From Paenibacillus montanisoli (lineage in GTDB: Bacteria; Bacillota; Bacilli; Paenibacillales; Paenibacillaceae), in contig NZ_QLUW01000004.1 in the NCBI RefSeq assembly GCF_003268025.1, forward strand, positions 1 to 64,000: a stretch of DNA of 64,000 bases, written 5' to 3'. Position 1 is the first letter of the stretch. Each line of letters starts with the position of its first letter. This document shows, one piece after another, positions 8,602 to 17,442 of this stretch. The notes beneath the pieces were generated by a model that worked only from the letters and a program-made list of their open reading frames with translations, was not told where the DNA came from and did not search any database. Both the position numbers and the translations under genes were made by a program.

Positions 8602-9741
8602 CTAACAGCCGATTTGGGCGGCGATGACGATGCGCTGGATTTCCGAAGTGCCCTCGCCGATCTCCAGCAGCTTGGCATCGCGCATGTAACGCTCCACCTC
8701 GTATTCCTTCATATAGCCATAGCCGCCATGGATTTGGACCGCTTGATCGCACACCCTCATGCACATTTCCGTCGCGTACAGCTTCGCCATCGCCGCCTCT
8801 TTCTTGAACGGCCTCCCTTGATCCTTCAGCCAAGCGGCTTTGTAAACCATGTTCCGGGCCAACTCGATCCCCAAAGCCATGTCCGCCAGCTTGAACTGGA
8901 TCGCCTGAAACGCGCTCAGCGTTCGCCCGAACTGCTTGCGCTGCTTGGCGTAGCGCAGCGACTTGTCGTACGCGCCTTGAGCGATGCCGACGCCCATGGC
9001 GCCGATGCCGATCCGGCCGCCGTCAAGCACGGCGAGAAATTGCTTGAAGCCGTTTCCTTCCGTGCCAAGCAAATGCTCCTGCGGCACCGCCACTTGATCG
9101 AGCACAAGCTCGGTCGTGTTGGAGGCGTGAAGCCCCATTTTCTCGTAGCTGCAATTCACCGTGAAGCCGGGCGCATCCGTCGGCACGATAAACGCGCTGA
9201 TGCCGCCCGTTCCCTTCGATCGGTCGGTGACTGCGGTAAGCGCGAGATGCTTCGCGTAGCTGGCGTTCGTGATGAAGCATTTCGATCCGCTGATGATCCA
9301 TTGATCGCCGGAGCGCACCGCCGTCGTTCGGGTGCCGCCTGCGTCCGAGCCGGCATCCGGCTCCGTCAAACCGAACGCGCCAAGTGATTCCCCCCGGCAG
9401 ATCGGCGTTAGGAAGGCAGCCTTCTGCTCCTCCGTGCCGAACAGCGAGAGCGGCGCTCCCCCTAGGGACACATGCGCAGAATACGTAATGCCTGTCGAGG
9501 CGCATACCCGGCTCAGTTCTTCCACCGCAATTGCGAAGCTGACCGTATCCGCCCCGCCCCCGCCGTACTCCTCAGGGAAAGGCAATCCCATCAGGCCAAG
9601 CTTGGCAAGCTTCTCGAACACCTCCGCCGGAAACGCGCCGGTACGGTCCCGCTCGATCGCCCCGGGGGCCACCTCCTCATCGGCAAAATCCCTGACCAAA
9701 TCCCGAATCATCGCCTGCTCCGCCGTTAAATCGAAGTTCAT
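8602..9741 (-). CDS. Acyl-CoA dehydrogenase
   Basis: FAD-dependent alpha,beta-dehydrogenation of an acyl-CoA, passing electrons to ETF. The 379 residues contain both family signatures, GAFGLTEPDAGSD and, near the C-terminus, QIHGGYGYMKEYEVERYMRD followed by EIGEGTSEIQR. I chose ATG 9741, 9 nt after GAGGAG; an in-frame TTG at 9750 touches the ribosome binding site. First gene of the dehydrogenase-carboxyltransferase-hydratase set. An isovaleryl- or citronellyl-CoA substrate is plausible from context but not shown. Confidence 0.93.
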   Translation of the reverse strand: MNFDLTAEQAMIRDLVRDFADEEVAPGAIERDRTGAFPAEVFEKLAKLGLMGLPFPEEYGGGGADTVSFAIAVEELSRVCASTGITYSAHVSLGGAPLSLFGTEEQKAAFLTPICRGESLGAFGLTEPDAGSDAGGTRTTAVRSGDQWIISGSKCFITNASYAKHLALTAVTDRSKGTGGISAFIVPTDAPGFTVNCSYEKMGLHASNTTELVLDQVAVPQEHLLGTEGNGFKQFLAVLDGGRIGIGAMGVGIAQGAYDKSLRYAKQRKQFGRTLSAFQAIQFKLADMALGIELARNMVYKAAWLKDQGRPFKKEAAMAKLYATEMCMRVCDQAVQIHGGYGYMKEYEVERYMRDAKLLEIGEGTSEIQRIVIAAQIGC

Positions 9742-9800
9742 CGCAAGCAACTCCTCTTCTGCTTAAGTCGTGGTGCGCGGACCGGGTTCGCCTACCCGCC

Positions 9801-10200
9801 CAATGTAGCTCACTACGTGCGCTTCTTTTAACTAGAACCGCTGATTCCGCCCAATGTAGCTCCCTACATGCGCTTCTTTCAGCCAAAACCGCGAATTTCG
9901 CTTAATGTAGCTCACTACGTGCGCTTCTTTTAGCCAAAACCGCGGATTTCCGCCCAATGTAGCTCACTACGTGCGCTTCTTTTAGCCAAAACCGTAAATT
10001 CCCGCCAATGTAGCTCACTACGTGCGCTTCTTTTAGCCAAAACCGCGGATTTCGCCCAATGTAGCTCACTACGTGCGCTTCTTTTAGCCAAAACCGTAAA
10101 TTCCCGTCAATGTAGCTCCCTACATGCGCTTCTTTCAGCTAAAACCGCGAATTTCGGCCGATGTAGCTCACTACATACGCTTCTTTTAACTAGAACCGCC
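9801..10200. repeat. Tandem array of eight ~51-bp hairpin repeats
   Basis: Units begin at 9801, 9852, 9903, 9955, 10006, 10057, 10108 and 10159, so the period is 51 bp with one 52. Each has AATGTAGCTCACTACGTGCG (with small changes) then CTTCTTTTAGCCAAAACCG. GTAG-CTCA-CTAC forms a small hairpin. The first and last units share the variant TAACTAGAACCG. There are no unique spacers, so this is not CRISPR. It fills the 444-bp gap between two co-directional genes, and the last unit encodes the end of the AtuA partner. Confidence 0.95.
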
Positions 10201-10602
10201 ACGGATTACATCCGTCCCACCAGCTTCCCCTTCATCGCCTTCACCAACATCGGCCCCGTCATCGGCGCCATCGTCGATTTCAATTTCCAGCCGCATCAAA
10301 TTCGCCCCATAGCACTTGCCCAAATTGTCCATGCGAAGCGTAGCCGATCCGCCTCCGCCCAGCGCCGCCCGGCACACAAAGTTCATTGCGAGCAGGCCCG
10401 GCAGCTCGTAGCGGATCACTTCCCCCTCCACCATTCCGGTAAAATGCAGCTTCACCCGTTCAGCGGTCAGCTCTCTCAGCAGCGCGTCATAGATCCCTTC
10501 GTTCGGCGCAAATACGGCGATATTGACCGAGTTGCCTTTGTCGCCGGATCGGGCCTGAACAAGATGGCGCAGCTGCACACGCTTGGTTTTGCGGTTACTC
10601 AT
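10186..10602 (-). CDS. AtuA-partner protein (AtuA-like ferredoxin-fold domain)
   Basis: 138 residues. The core, residues about 10-100 (HLVQARSGDKGNSVNIAVFA, then LPGLLAMNFVCRAALGGGGS and DNLGKCYGANLMRLEI), is the conserved domain that in many AtuA proteins is fused to their C-terminus. Here it is a separate gene. The ATG overlaps the atuA stop in ATGA, with GGAGG upstream, so translation is probably coupled and the two products may form one complex. The acidic Gly-rich tail (DDGADDGADVGEGDEGEAGG) is low complexity, and its end is coded by a repeat unit. Confidence 0.8.
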   Translation of the reverse strand: MSNRKTKRVQLRHLVQARSGDKGNSVNIAVFAPNEGIYDALLRELTAERVKLHFTGMVEGEVIRYELPGLLAMNFVCRAALGGGGSATLRMDNLGKCYGANLMRLEIEIDDGADDGADVGEGDEGEAGGTDVIRGGSS

Positions 10603-11975
10603 GGCTGCTGCACCTCCGAAACCGTCACTTGCACGCGGCTCTCGATCAGCCCGCGCGGAACGAGAGAGGACCACATGCCGAGCAGCTCGCGCGGCTTCAT
10701 CAGCCCGAGAAAGGCTCCCATCGCAGGGGGGCCGCTAAGCATTAGCGGCGGAACGAGCCGGCCAAGCCGGGCTGCTTCGTCCTTGCTCTTCGTTCGCACC
10801 GCGATGCGCAAATAAACTTCGTTGAGCGTCTCCTCATCAGGCAGCTTCGCAAGCGGGCCATGCAGGGAATTATAGCCTAGGTAATCGGTGCGTATATCGT
10901 CGTACAGGAGGCCGCCCCGCTCCATCTGCTTGCGAATAATCCGGTCCGCCGCCTGGGCTTTCGCCAGCGCATCCGGCCACGAATAGCCCCAAATAGCCTG
11001 CCCGAGCCAGCCGTCCGAATAGCCCATGACGACCTTCAGCGTCTCCGGCCTCGGCTTGCCCTTAGCACCTGAGACATGCACCCGGTTTGAGCCTGCGTCC
11101 TGCAAACGCACCTCCGTCAGATCGAGCACCACGTCGGGCGTTACATAGGCGGCAGGATCATGGATTTCATACAGCAGCTGCTCTTTTACCGTATGGACGG
11201 AAACTAGCCCGCCGGTGCCCTCCGCCTTCGTCACGATGAACGTTCCGTCCTCGCAAACCTCCGCGATCGGAAACCCGATCTCTTCCAGCGACTCGACCTG
11301 CTGCCAATCGCCGCTATAATTGCCGCCGGACGCTTGCCCGGAGCACTCCAGCAAATGCCCCATCAATACGCCCTGCGCCAGCCGCCCCCAGTCGTCCGGC
11401 TGTATGCCGAACTCATGAATCAGCGGCGCCAGGAAGAGCGCCGAATCCGTCGTGCGTCCCGTAAGAATGACGTCCGCTCCTTGGCTCAGAGCATTTACGA
11501 TCGGCCCCGCCCCCAGATAGGCATTGGCGAACACGATTCGCTCTTCGATCTCGCCGATCGACCGGCCGTCTTCCATATGTCGAAGCGCTGCCCCTTGCTC
11601 GATCAATTCCGGTATGTCCGCTCGAACGTCATCCCCCGTTACGACAGCGATCCTCAGTCCCGTCAGCCCCAGCTCCCGGGCAATCCGCTCCGTTTCCCTC
11701 ATCGCCCCAAGCGGATTCATCCCACCCGCATTCGTAATGATGCGGATGCCCTTCTCCCGCGCAATCGGAAGCAGCTTCCTCATCGCAGCTCCAATGTCCG
11801 CAGCGTAGCCCCGGGCAGCATCGCGCTGCCGGTCCTTCTGCAGAATAGCGAGCGTCAGCTCCGCAAGGCTGTCGAAGCACAGGTACTGCACCTGCCCTCT
11901 TCGGGCCGTCTCCAAAGCGGGCAGAACGGAATCGCCGTAAAATCCTTGACCCGCTCCAATCCTTATCGTTTTCAT
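10599..11975 (-). CDS. AtuA family protein (DUF1446, acyclic terpene utilization)
   Basis: 458 residues starting MKTIRIGAGQGFYGDS, with the family features NAGGMNPLG, LTGRTTDSALFLAP and the CSGQASGGNYSG block. AtuA is required for citronellol/geraniol utilisation in Pseudomonas, but its reaction is not known to me. The ribosome binding site AAAGGAGG is perfect. Its neighbours (dehydrogenase, carboxyltransferase, hydratase) parallel AtuD, AtuC and AtuE, so the region looks like a partial atu-type or leucine-type catabolic cluster. Confidence 0.85.
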   Translation of the reverse strand: MKTIRIGAGQGFYGDSVLPALETARRGQVQYLCFDSLAELTLAILQKDRQRDAARGYAADIGAAMRKLLPIAREKGIRIITNAGGMNPLGAMRETERIARELGLTGLRIAVVTGDDVRADIPELIEQGAALRHMEDGRSIGEIEERIVFANAYLGAGPIVNALSQGADVILTGRTTDSALFLAPLIHEFGIQPDDWGRLAQGVLMGHLLECSGQASGGNYSGDWQQVESLEEIGFPIAEVCEDGTFIVTKAEGTGGLVSVHTVKEQLLYEIHDPAAYVTPDVVLDLTEVRLQDAGSNRVHVSGAKGKPRPETLKVVMGYSDGWLGQAIWGYSWPDALAKAQAADRIIRKQMERGGLLYDDIRTDYLGYNSLHGPLAKLPDEETLNEVYLRIAVRTKSKDEAARLGRLVPPLMLSGPPAMGAFLGLMKPRELLGMWSSLVPRGLIESRVQVTVSEVQQP

Positions 11976-12073
11976 GCAAACCTCCTTTCAGGCGAGGCCG
12001 GTGAGCAGAAAGCGCGTCATAGTACAATTGTATGGTCCTGGAAAGTGAGCTAGACGTGAGCTTTTGCCGGGCA

Positions 12074-12105
12074 GCAAAAAAGCCCCCCGCATCCCGGGAG
12101 GCTTC
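12074..12105 (-). terminator. Terminator of the SRPBCC gene
   Basis: On the minus strand AAGCCTCCCGG pairs with CGGGGGGCTT through a short loop and ends in TTTTTT, 15 nt after the gene at 12121-12549. Confidence 0.85.
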
Positions 12106-12120
12106 ATCCTTCATGGTTGA

Positions 12121-12549
12121 CTATTCATTTACGTTTTCGGCATACTTCTTGAAATTATCCATAATGGCCTGCCAGCCAGCCCGCTGCATATCCACGGCAT
12201 TCGTCGATTCCGCCTCGAACGTTTCGATGACTTTCGTCGCGCTGCCTTCGCTAACGAACTTGATTTGAACTTCTCTCCCGTCGCCGAGCGTATACGCGAT
12301 CGCCTCATTGGCTTTCACTTCATCGTATACCCCGCCAAAGTCAAATCCAAAGCTGCCGTCCTTCGCTTCCATTCTGGAGGAGAATTTACCGCCGACGCGC
12401 AGATCATTCTCGGCATGCGGCGTATGCCAGTCGTCGGAAGCGCTGTTCCAGAGCTTGATATGCTTCGGCTCTGTCCAGTATTCCCATACTTTCTCAACGG
12501 GCGCTTGCACGGTTGCTTCTACAGTTACTCTTTCAGAACCTGTTGCCAC
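12121..12549 (-). CDS. SRPBCC (AHSA1-like) domain protein
   Basis: 142 residues with the START-like ligand-binding fold of the AHSA1 group: VEATVQAPVEKVWEYWTEPK at the N-terminus, the central LRVGGKFSSRMEAKDGSFGFDFGGVYDEV, and the amphipathic C-terminal helix with GWQAIMDNFKKYAENV. Members are often stress or polyketide-cyclase-like proteins; no specific substrate can be read here. GTG start 11 nt after AGAGG. Monocistronic, with its own terminator. Confidence 0.88.
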   Translation of the reverse strand: MATGSERVTVEATVQAPVEKVWEYWTEPKHIKLWNSASDDWHTPHAENDLRVGGKFSSRMEAKDGSFGFDFGGVYDEVKANEAIAYTLGDGREVQIKFVSEGSATKVIETFEAESTNAVDMQRAGWQAIMDNFKKYAENVNE

Positions 12550-12642
12550 TTGACGATCAGCCTCTTTTCCGTAAATTTAGATTTAACCAATTTCAAGCAT
12601 ATTCTACCAGAACGGTTGTCCCCGCTCAACCACCGAAGGACC

Positions 12643-13680
12643 TTAGGCATGAATCTTAACAATTGTACCGGTCGGTACCGTATTGTACAGCCATTCCACA
12701 TCCTTGTTCAGCATCCGGATGCATCCGGCGCTGGCATTGGTGCCGATGGATGCGGGCGCATTCGTGCCGTGAATCCCGTAAGTCCTGCCTTGGGTATTCG
12801 GAACGTTAAGCCCTAGCCACCGGCTGCCTAACGGATTTTTCGGATCACCGCCGGGAATGTCTTTGGCCGTATACCAGGGATTCTTGATCTTCGTTATGAT
12901 TTCGAAGCTTCCGGTCGGCGTTTGCCCTTTGCGCTTGCCGCTGGCAATGTCGAAGCTTTTCGCTAGCTTTCCGCCGGATCGGACATAGAGTTTATTTTTC
13001 GTTATATCGATTTCAATCGAAAATGGCTTGGATGGAAGTGCCGAAGCAATCGTCACTTCTTTACCGGGACTATCTTCCAAGACAACATAAAACGGATTGG
13101 GAATACGCAAAACTTGCCCCGCTTTGATCGCCCCCGGCGTTTCCTGAATCTCGTTGTAACGCGCGATTGCCTGCTGATAGTCTATGGACTTAAAGTATTT
13201 GGCCGATAAGCTATACAGCGTATCCCCTGCATGAACGACATGACGCTGCTCCCCGGAAGGAATCGGAACGATTAGCGCCATGCCGATTTTCAAACCCGTA
13301 TTGGGGTCCGATATCCCGTTATACTCCATTAGCGCATTCTTATATTGGCTTCGATTGAAGTAGCGGTTTGTAATCGCAAACAACGTATCGCCGGCGTTGA
13401 CCGTATAGTGATCCAAAATCAGCGGATTTTTCAGTTTCAATACAGCTCCCGCTTTCAGGCTTGCCTTCGGGACCCATCCGTTTAAGCGCGCGACCCGCTC
13501 GTAATCCCCGGTCAAATAGTACTTCTTCGCGATGCTGTATAACGTATCTCCTGATTTAATGCTGTACGTAATACTGATGGAGCTCTTGTTATCCTCCTTG
13601 GCGCTCAGAGGATTAGGACAACTCAATAGTAAAACCAATAATGCTGCGATACTTAAGACCCACTTCGACTGCATACCCAA
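12643..13680 (-). CDS. Secreted LysM / YkuD L,D-transpeptidase
   Basis: 345 residues: signal peptide (about 1-27, WVLSIAALLVLLLSC), three LysM peptidoglycan-binding modules (SGDTLYSIAKKYY, AGDTLFAITNRYF, AGDTLYSLSAKYF) and a C-terminal YkuD domain. The catalytic set is present: IHGT for the His and SAGCIRM for the Cys. It forms 3-3 crosslinks or remodels peptidoglycan; relatives occur in the spore coat or cortex. A Cys near the end of the signal (LSCPNP) is not a convincing lipobox. Start is TTG 13680 (7 nt after AAGGGTG) or ATG 13674. Confidence 0.92.
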   Translation of the reverse strand: MGMQSKWVLSIAALLVLLLSCPNPLSAKEDNKSSISITYSIKSGDTLYSIAKKYYLTGDYERVARLNGWVPKASLKAGAVLKLKNPLILDHYTVNAGDTLFAITNRYFNRSQYKNALMEYNGISDPNTGLKIGMALIVPIPSGEQRHVVHAGDTLYSLSAKYFKSIDYQQAIARYNEIQETPGAIKAGQVLRIPNPFYVVLEDSPGKEVTIASALPSKPFSIEIDITKNKLYVRSGGKLAKSFDIASGKRKGQTPTGSFEIITKIKNPWYTAKDIPGGDPKNPLGSRWLGLNVPNTQGRTYGIHGTNAPASIGTNASAGCIRMLNKDVEWLYNTVPTGTIVKIHA

Positions 13681-13796
13681 CGATGATCACCCTTCTGTCT
13701 GTATAAATTGCGGCTCAGAGATTCGTCGCCATTCGTCAGGAATCCTTCTTTTCCAGCATCGGGAATAGTAAAATAATCCAATTGTAGGAGAGAAAG

Positions 13797-13823
13797 AAAA
13801 AAACCCGCTCTAGGCGGGTTCTT
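13797..13823 (-). terminator. Terminator after the gene at 13887-15935
   Basis: Minus strand: AACCCGC-CTAGA-GCGGGTT followed by TTTTT, about 65 nt past the stop codon. Confidence 0.85.
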
Positions 13824-13886
13824 GGGTACCAAGCAGTTTGGCATATGCGCATCGTCATGCAGCAGGGTGAAAGTCCCGGTTACGCG

Positions 13887-15935
13887 TTAATGAACCGGCT
13901 GGGACAGTTTGCGCAGCTTGCGCTCAAACTCGACGAGAGAGGCAGCCGCGGCGCCGCAGCCCCAGTCAAAAATCGTAAACTCGCCGAGGCCCTCGACAGC
14001 CGTACCGTCGTGATGATTGAAGTTTTCCATATGGAAACCATAGTCGTTCTCGTCAAACTGCGGATGCACGCGCTCGTACTTCGCTTTCACTTCCGGGTTG
14101 AGCGGGCAGTACATCATGTAGAACGAGGCTCTCATCGCCCAGAGCGCTCTGGCTCTGTAATCGGTCCGGCCGGTCAGGCGATAATAGTCGAGATACGTTA
14201 AAGCGAACAAGCTCTGTCTTGCGTCATTCCACTCGTCATCGGAGGTCATGACGCCGAAGCCGCCGACAGTCGGTACCGGGAAGAAAGCCGGCTGCCAAAT
14301 TTGCTGATAAAGCGACGCCTCGGCCAGCACCTGCTCGCCCGCATCAAGCCATTTTGCGATGCCGGTCGTTTCATATAGATCCTTAAAGGCCTCCGATGTC
14401 CAATACAAACCGAAATTACACTGGTTATACAGCCCGCTTCGCGCATCAAGAACGCCGTACTGCTTGCCTTCCCACTGTCTCGAGCAGGACCAATAGGTTT
14501 CGAAATCCTCCCATCGCCCTTTCTGGACGACATCGCGGAGCACCATTTCGGCCGCGCGCTCTGCGGCAGCGATATAGCGGGGATCCGGTTCGATTTGATT
14601 CAATAAGCAAAGCAGCATGATATGCATCGAAGACTCCGGACTTTCCAGCAAGTACGGGGAGACCTCCGACGTGATCGGGTTCACCCATGCCGGAAAACCG
14701 CCGCTTTCCAGTTGAAGCGATAACAAGCGGTTCACGTATTGGCGGACAAATGGCAGGATCCTCTCGTCCGCGCGTACGTCGCGGTGCCACTTGAGCAGCC
14801 AGTAACATGTCCAAGAGGCGTCCAGCAAATGGACGAATGGATCGTGTCCCTCAGGGCGGCGCGGACCTGACATGTACCAGCGTCCGGTTTCCCAGCTGTT
14901 ATCTTCGCCTGCCTGGAAATAACCCGGGAACAGCCCGTCCGCTTGCGGCGCGCTAAGCGCGAAGTTCAGCGCTTTCTCCGACTTCCGAACCCAATCCTCA
15001 CGTCCGTTGCTGCGACCCCACTGAGCATAGCCGTATGCGGTGCGAAGGCCGCAGAACCACGCTTGATTCCATAAGCTCTTCGGCTCCCGCCATTGGTCTT
15101 CTTCGCCAAGACCAGGCTTCTGCCGGGCGCGAACGATAAAGACGACCCCGCCGACCTCTTCCCCGTCCAGCGCGAATTGCTGCCACGTCACGTCCTGCCA
15201 CCGGTCCAGCGCCCAGCCGTACGCATATTCGGCATAAGGCTTGAGCGTTTCCACCGTCTGCAGAGCATCGCCGACCGTCATACGCTCTTCGGCGAAAGTC
15301 TCCCATAGAAACTGCTCTACGAAGCGGTAATCCATTGCTCTGGCATCAGCTTGTTTCGTCCACTCGATGAGATAGAAGCGGACAAACAGGGGATCCGCCA
15401 GGACAGTCGGCGACGGCGTCAGCTTATGGTACACATGTCCTGTTTCTTCGTATTTGCATAAACCGTACATCAACGAGTGATCATCTAACGTGTAGTCCAT
15501 CATATGCGGGATCAGGCGATCCGTCTCGAGCACGGCAATGTCCGGCACAAGCGCCGTCATCCGTTCCGCGTTCTCGAAGATGATGGCCGGCGAACGGAAC
15601 ATTTTATCCCCGATGGCCATATCGTCCTTAGGCGCAAGCTGCGGCTTCCAAACGCAGGTTTGGTCCGCCCCCACAGGCATCATCAGCTGTATGCCGCTTA
15701 CTGCAGCTTCGGCATGCTTTGGCGCAATGCTGATTTCGGCCTCATGGCACGTACTGACTCCCGTTGAACGGTCTGCGGAATATCTGATGCAAACAGCCAC
15801 TGTCACATCGGGCAGGTCTGCTGTATAACGTTTTTTCGAAACCTCGTCCGAGTCAACAAGCTGAAGCGGATAGCTCTTCCATTCATTCTGCGTGAACCAC
15901 TTGATTGTCCATTCTTGCTTGAGCCAGCTTGCCAT
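13887..15935 (-). CDS. Uncharacterised ~680-residue protein, probably an (alpha/alpha) toroid carbohydrate-active enzyme
   Basis: No signal peptide or membrane segment. The N-terminal ~230 residues look beta-rich. The remainder shows regularly spaced helical hairpins with Trp/Tyr-rich segments (SWTCYWLLKWHRDV, EDFETYWSCSRQW, LYNQCNFGLYWTSEAF, TYLDYYRLTGRTDYR), as in six-hairpin glycosidases and lyases. I do not recognise a named family or catalytic pair, so the enzymatic reading is inference. I prefer ATG 15935 (8 nt after GGATGA); an upstream ATG at 15947 touches GAGAGG. Single gene with its own terminator. Confidence 0.6.
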   Translation of the reverse strand: MASWLKQEWTIKWFTQNEWKSYPLQLVDSDEVSKKRYTADLPDVTVAVCIRYSADRSTGVSTCHEAEISIAPKHAEAAVSGIQLMMPVGADQTCVWKPQLAPKDDMAIGDKMFRSPAIIFENAERMTALVPDIAVLETDRLIPHMMDYTLDDHSLMYGLCKYEETGHVYHKLTPSPTVLADPLFVRFYLIEWTKQADARAMDYRFVEQFLWETFAEERMTVGDALQTVETLKPYAEYAYGWALDRWQDVTWQQFALDGEEVGGVVFIVRARQKPGLGEEDQWREPKSLWNQAWFCGLRTAYGYAQWGRSNGREDWVRKSEKALNFALSAPQADGLFPGYFQAGEDNSWETGRWYMSGPRRPEGHDPFVHLLDASWTCYWLLKWHRDVRADERILPFVRQYVNRLLSLQLESGGFPAWVNPITSEVSPYLLESPESSMHIMLLCLLNQIEPDPRYIAAAERAAEMVLRDVVQKGRWEDFETYWSCSRQWEGKQYGVLDARSGLYNQCNFGLYWTSEAFKDLYETTGIAKWLDAGEQVLAEASLYQQIWQPAFFPVPTVGGFGVMTSDDEWNDARQSLFALTYLDYYRLTGRTDYRARALWAMRASFYMMYCPLNPEVKAKYERVHPQFDENDYGFHMENFNHHDGTAVEGLGEFTIFDWGCGAAAASLVEFERKLRKLSQPVH

Positions 15936-16037
15936 CGTTGAAGTCATCCTCTCGCTGATTATCTTACTCTAGTGCGGATTATATCATGAATACGCTTACA
16001 ATATGAAGGAGATAGCTGTAAAAGCTATCGATTACCA

Positions 16038-16736
16038 TTAACATCTTACATGCTTGCGTTTAAAACCAATCTGCCCTTTATCAATGGCTTTCTGAATATT
16101 CGGGGAAGAGTGGATGGTCTTCTTGCCCTGTTGGACTTCTACCGGGCCTACCGCCTTGGCGATCTCGACCGCTTTATCATGGAGCGGCAAATAGGATACC
16201 GCCACGGTGGTGATGAAGTTATTCATCGAATACTTCGCTCGTTCGGGAGCATCATGAATCGTATTTTTCACCCGTTCAAGCATACCTGCAAGTTTGTCTT
16301 TGGAAAATTCATTATCCTTGCGGTTACCCAAAAGCCAGCAGTAACAGCTCCAGCCCGCCGACATCTTCAGATCCTCACCGCTTGCGATCCATTTATCCGC
16401 AACGTCTTGCGCGATATCCGCTTCGGCCAAGGTCACCGAAACCACGAAATCGGAAATCATATAGAAATAGGCTGCATCGATCCAACGATCAAAATCCGCT
16501 GCCGTCATCGCTTTGGGATCCGCAATGATACCGGCAAAATACATCGCATCATAATTCCCGGTAGCATAAAGCTCCTCTGCCAGCTGCTGATTGATTTTGG
16601 TTTTCTTGAAAATCGGCTTCATCTCGCCCGTAGCCACGCCAAAAAGCGGTTCGTGCGCCCCGTTGGAGACATACATTTTCTTGAGTCGTTCCTTGCCGAG
16701 CCCTTCCAGCTCCTGCATAACGGCTTCTGCGTTCAT
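16038..16736 (-). CDS. DNA alkylation repair protein (AlkD-like HEAT-repeat)
   Basis: 232 residues matching the AlkD/DUF family: KKMYVSNGAHEPLFGVATGEMKPIFKKTK near the start (shown in part), NYDAMYFAGIIADP, then a predicted run of helical HEAT-like pairs including SAGWSCYCWLLGNRKD. Such proteins are thought to bind or excise alkylated bases by wrapping DNA. AAGGAAGTG precedes the ATG. It differs in sequence from the second AlkD-like gene at 34 kb. Confidence 0.85.
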   Translation of the reverse strand: MNAEAVMQELEGLGKERLKKMYVSNGAHEPLFGVATGEMKPIFKKTKINQQLAEELYATGNYDAMYFAGIIADPKAMTAADFDRWIDAAYFYMISDFVVSVTLAEADIAQDVADKWIASGEDLKMSAGWSCYCWLLGNRKDNEFSKDKLAGMLERVKNTIHDAPERAKYSMNNFITTVAVSYLPLHDKAVEIAKAVGPVEVQQGKKTIHSSPNIQKAIDKGQIGFKRKHVRC

Positions 16737-16771
16737 GGTTTTACACTTCCTTCTACTTGGTCTCTATTCAA

Positions 16772-17314
16772 TCAATCTGCCCAAATTCGATGAATGCTAG
16801 GCATTTCCTTAACGAAAGATAGATGAAAAACATCCGGGTTGGACATCGACTCCCACTCCCTAAACCCAATACGGTCATCAAAATGCTTAAGCAGGAGGGA
16901 GATCAGGTTTCCATGGGAAACGAGCGCAATGTTGTTGTGCTTGCTATTCAGGGCTTCTCTTACTACGCCGATGGCACGATTCATCGCGGCGTTGCTAGAC
17001 TCCCCGCCTTCATAGCGTAAGTCCAGGTCATCGAATGTGTTAAGCAGCATGTCGCGCCAGTCCGGATGGTTGTCAGCCAATAAGACCCGCTCCGTTAATC
17101 GTTCATCCAACATGATGTCCACGCCAAGCTTCTCCGCTAGCGGTGCTAGGGTTCGGCAAGCTCGTTCGAAAGGGCTTGCGATGATCGAATCGATGTTTTT
17201 ATCCGCGAGGAAATCCGCAAGCTTCTCCGCCTGCAGTACGCCTGCAGCGGTTAGCGGAGCATCGGGTGCTTGTCCTTCCGCTTTGCAATGCCGCACCACA
17301 TAGAGGTTTTTCAT
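16772..17314 (-). CDS. Histidine phosphatase family protein
   Basis: 180 residues of the phosphoglycerate-mutase-like superfamily. The phosphohistidine motif appears as VVRHCKAEG (R-H-C in place of R-H-G), with the second His in ALVSHGN. Conserved SPFERACRTLAPLAE lies between. Substrate unknown; relatives dephosphorylate small metabolites. AAGGAGG lies before the ATG. Confidence 0.88.
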   Translation of the reverse strand: MKNLYVVRHCKAEGQAPDAPLTAAGVLQAEKLADFLADKNIDSIIASPFERACRTLAPLAEKLGVDIMLDERLTERVLLADNHPDWRDMLLNTFDDLDLRYEGGESSNAAMNRAIGVVREALNSKHNNIALVSHGNLISLLLKHFDDRIGFREWESMSNPDVFHLSFVKEMPSIHRIWAD

Positions 17315-17442
17315 GTACGGGTTCCTCCTTCTGCTCGAACAACACTTCTCTCAGAACCTATCATATCATCATGCGGCGATACAAAAAAAGAGAAGACCTG
17401 TCGCCTCGGCCTCCCCCTTCTAACGATCCGCTTGCTTCCCTA

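Noticed and set aside
8341-9387. 348-codon plus-strand frame opposite the dehydrogenase
   Set aside because: Shadow of a GC-rich gene; low-complexity His/Arg/Leu composition and no family.
9677-9886. 69-codon minus-strand frame with repeated SELHWA peptides
   Set aside because: It is a translation of the 51-bp DNA repeats and overlaps the dehydrogenase start.
9801-10200. CRISPR array
   Set aside because: The units are contiguous and similar over their whole length with no unique spacers, and no cas genes are present.
13653-13844. 63-codon minus-strand frame upstream of the transpeptidase
   Set aside because: It translates through the terminator hairpin at 13797-13823 and overlaps the transpeptidase start.
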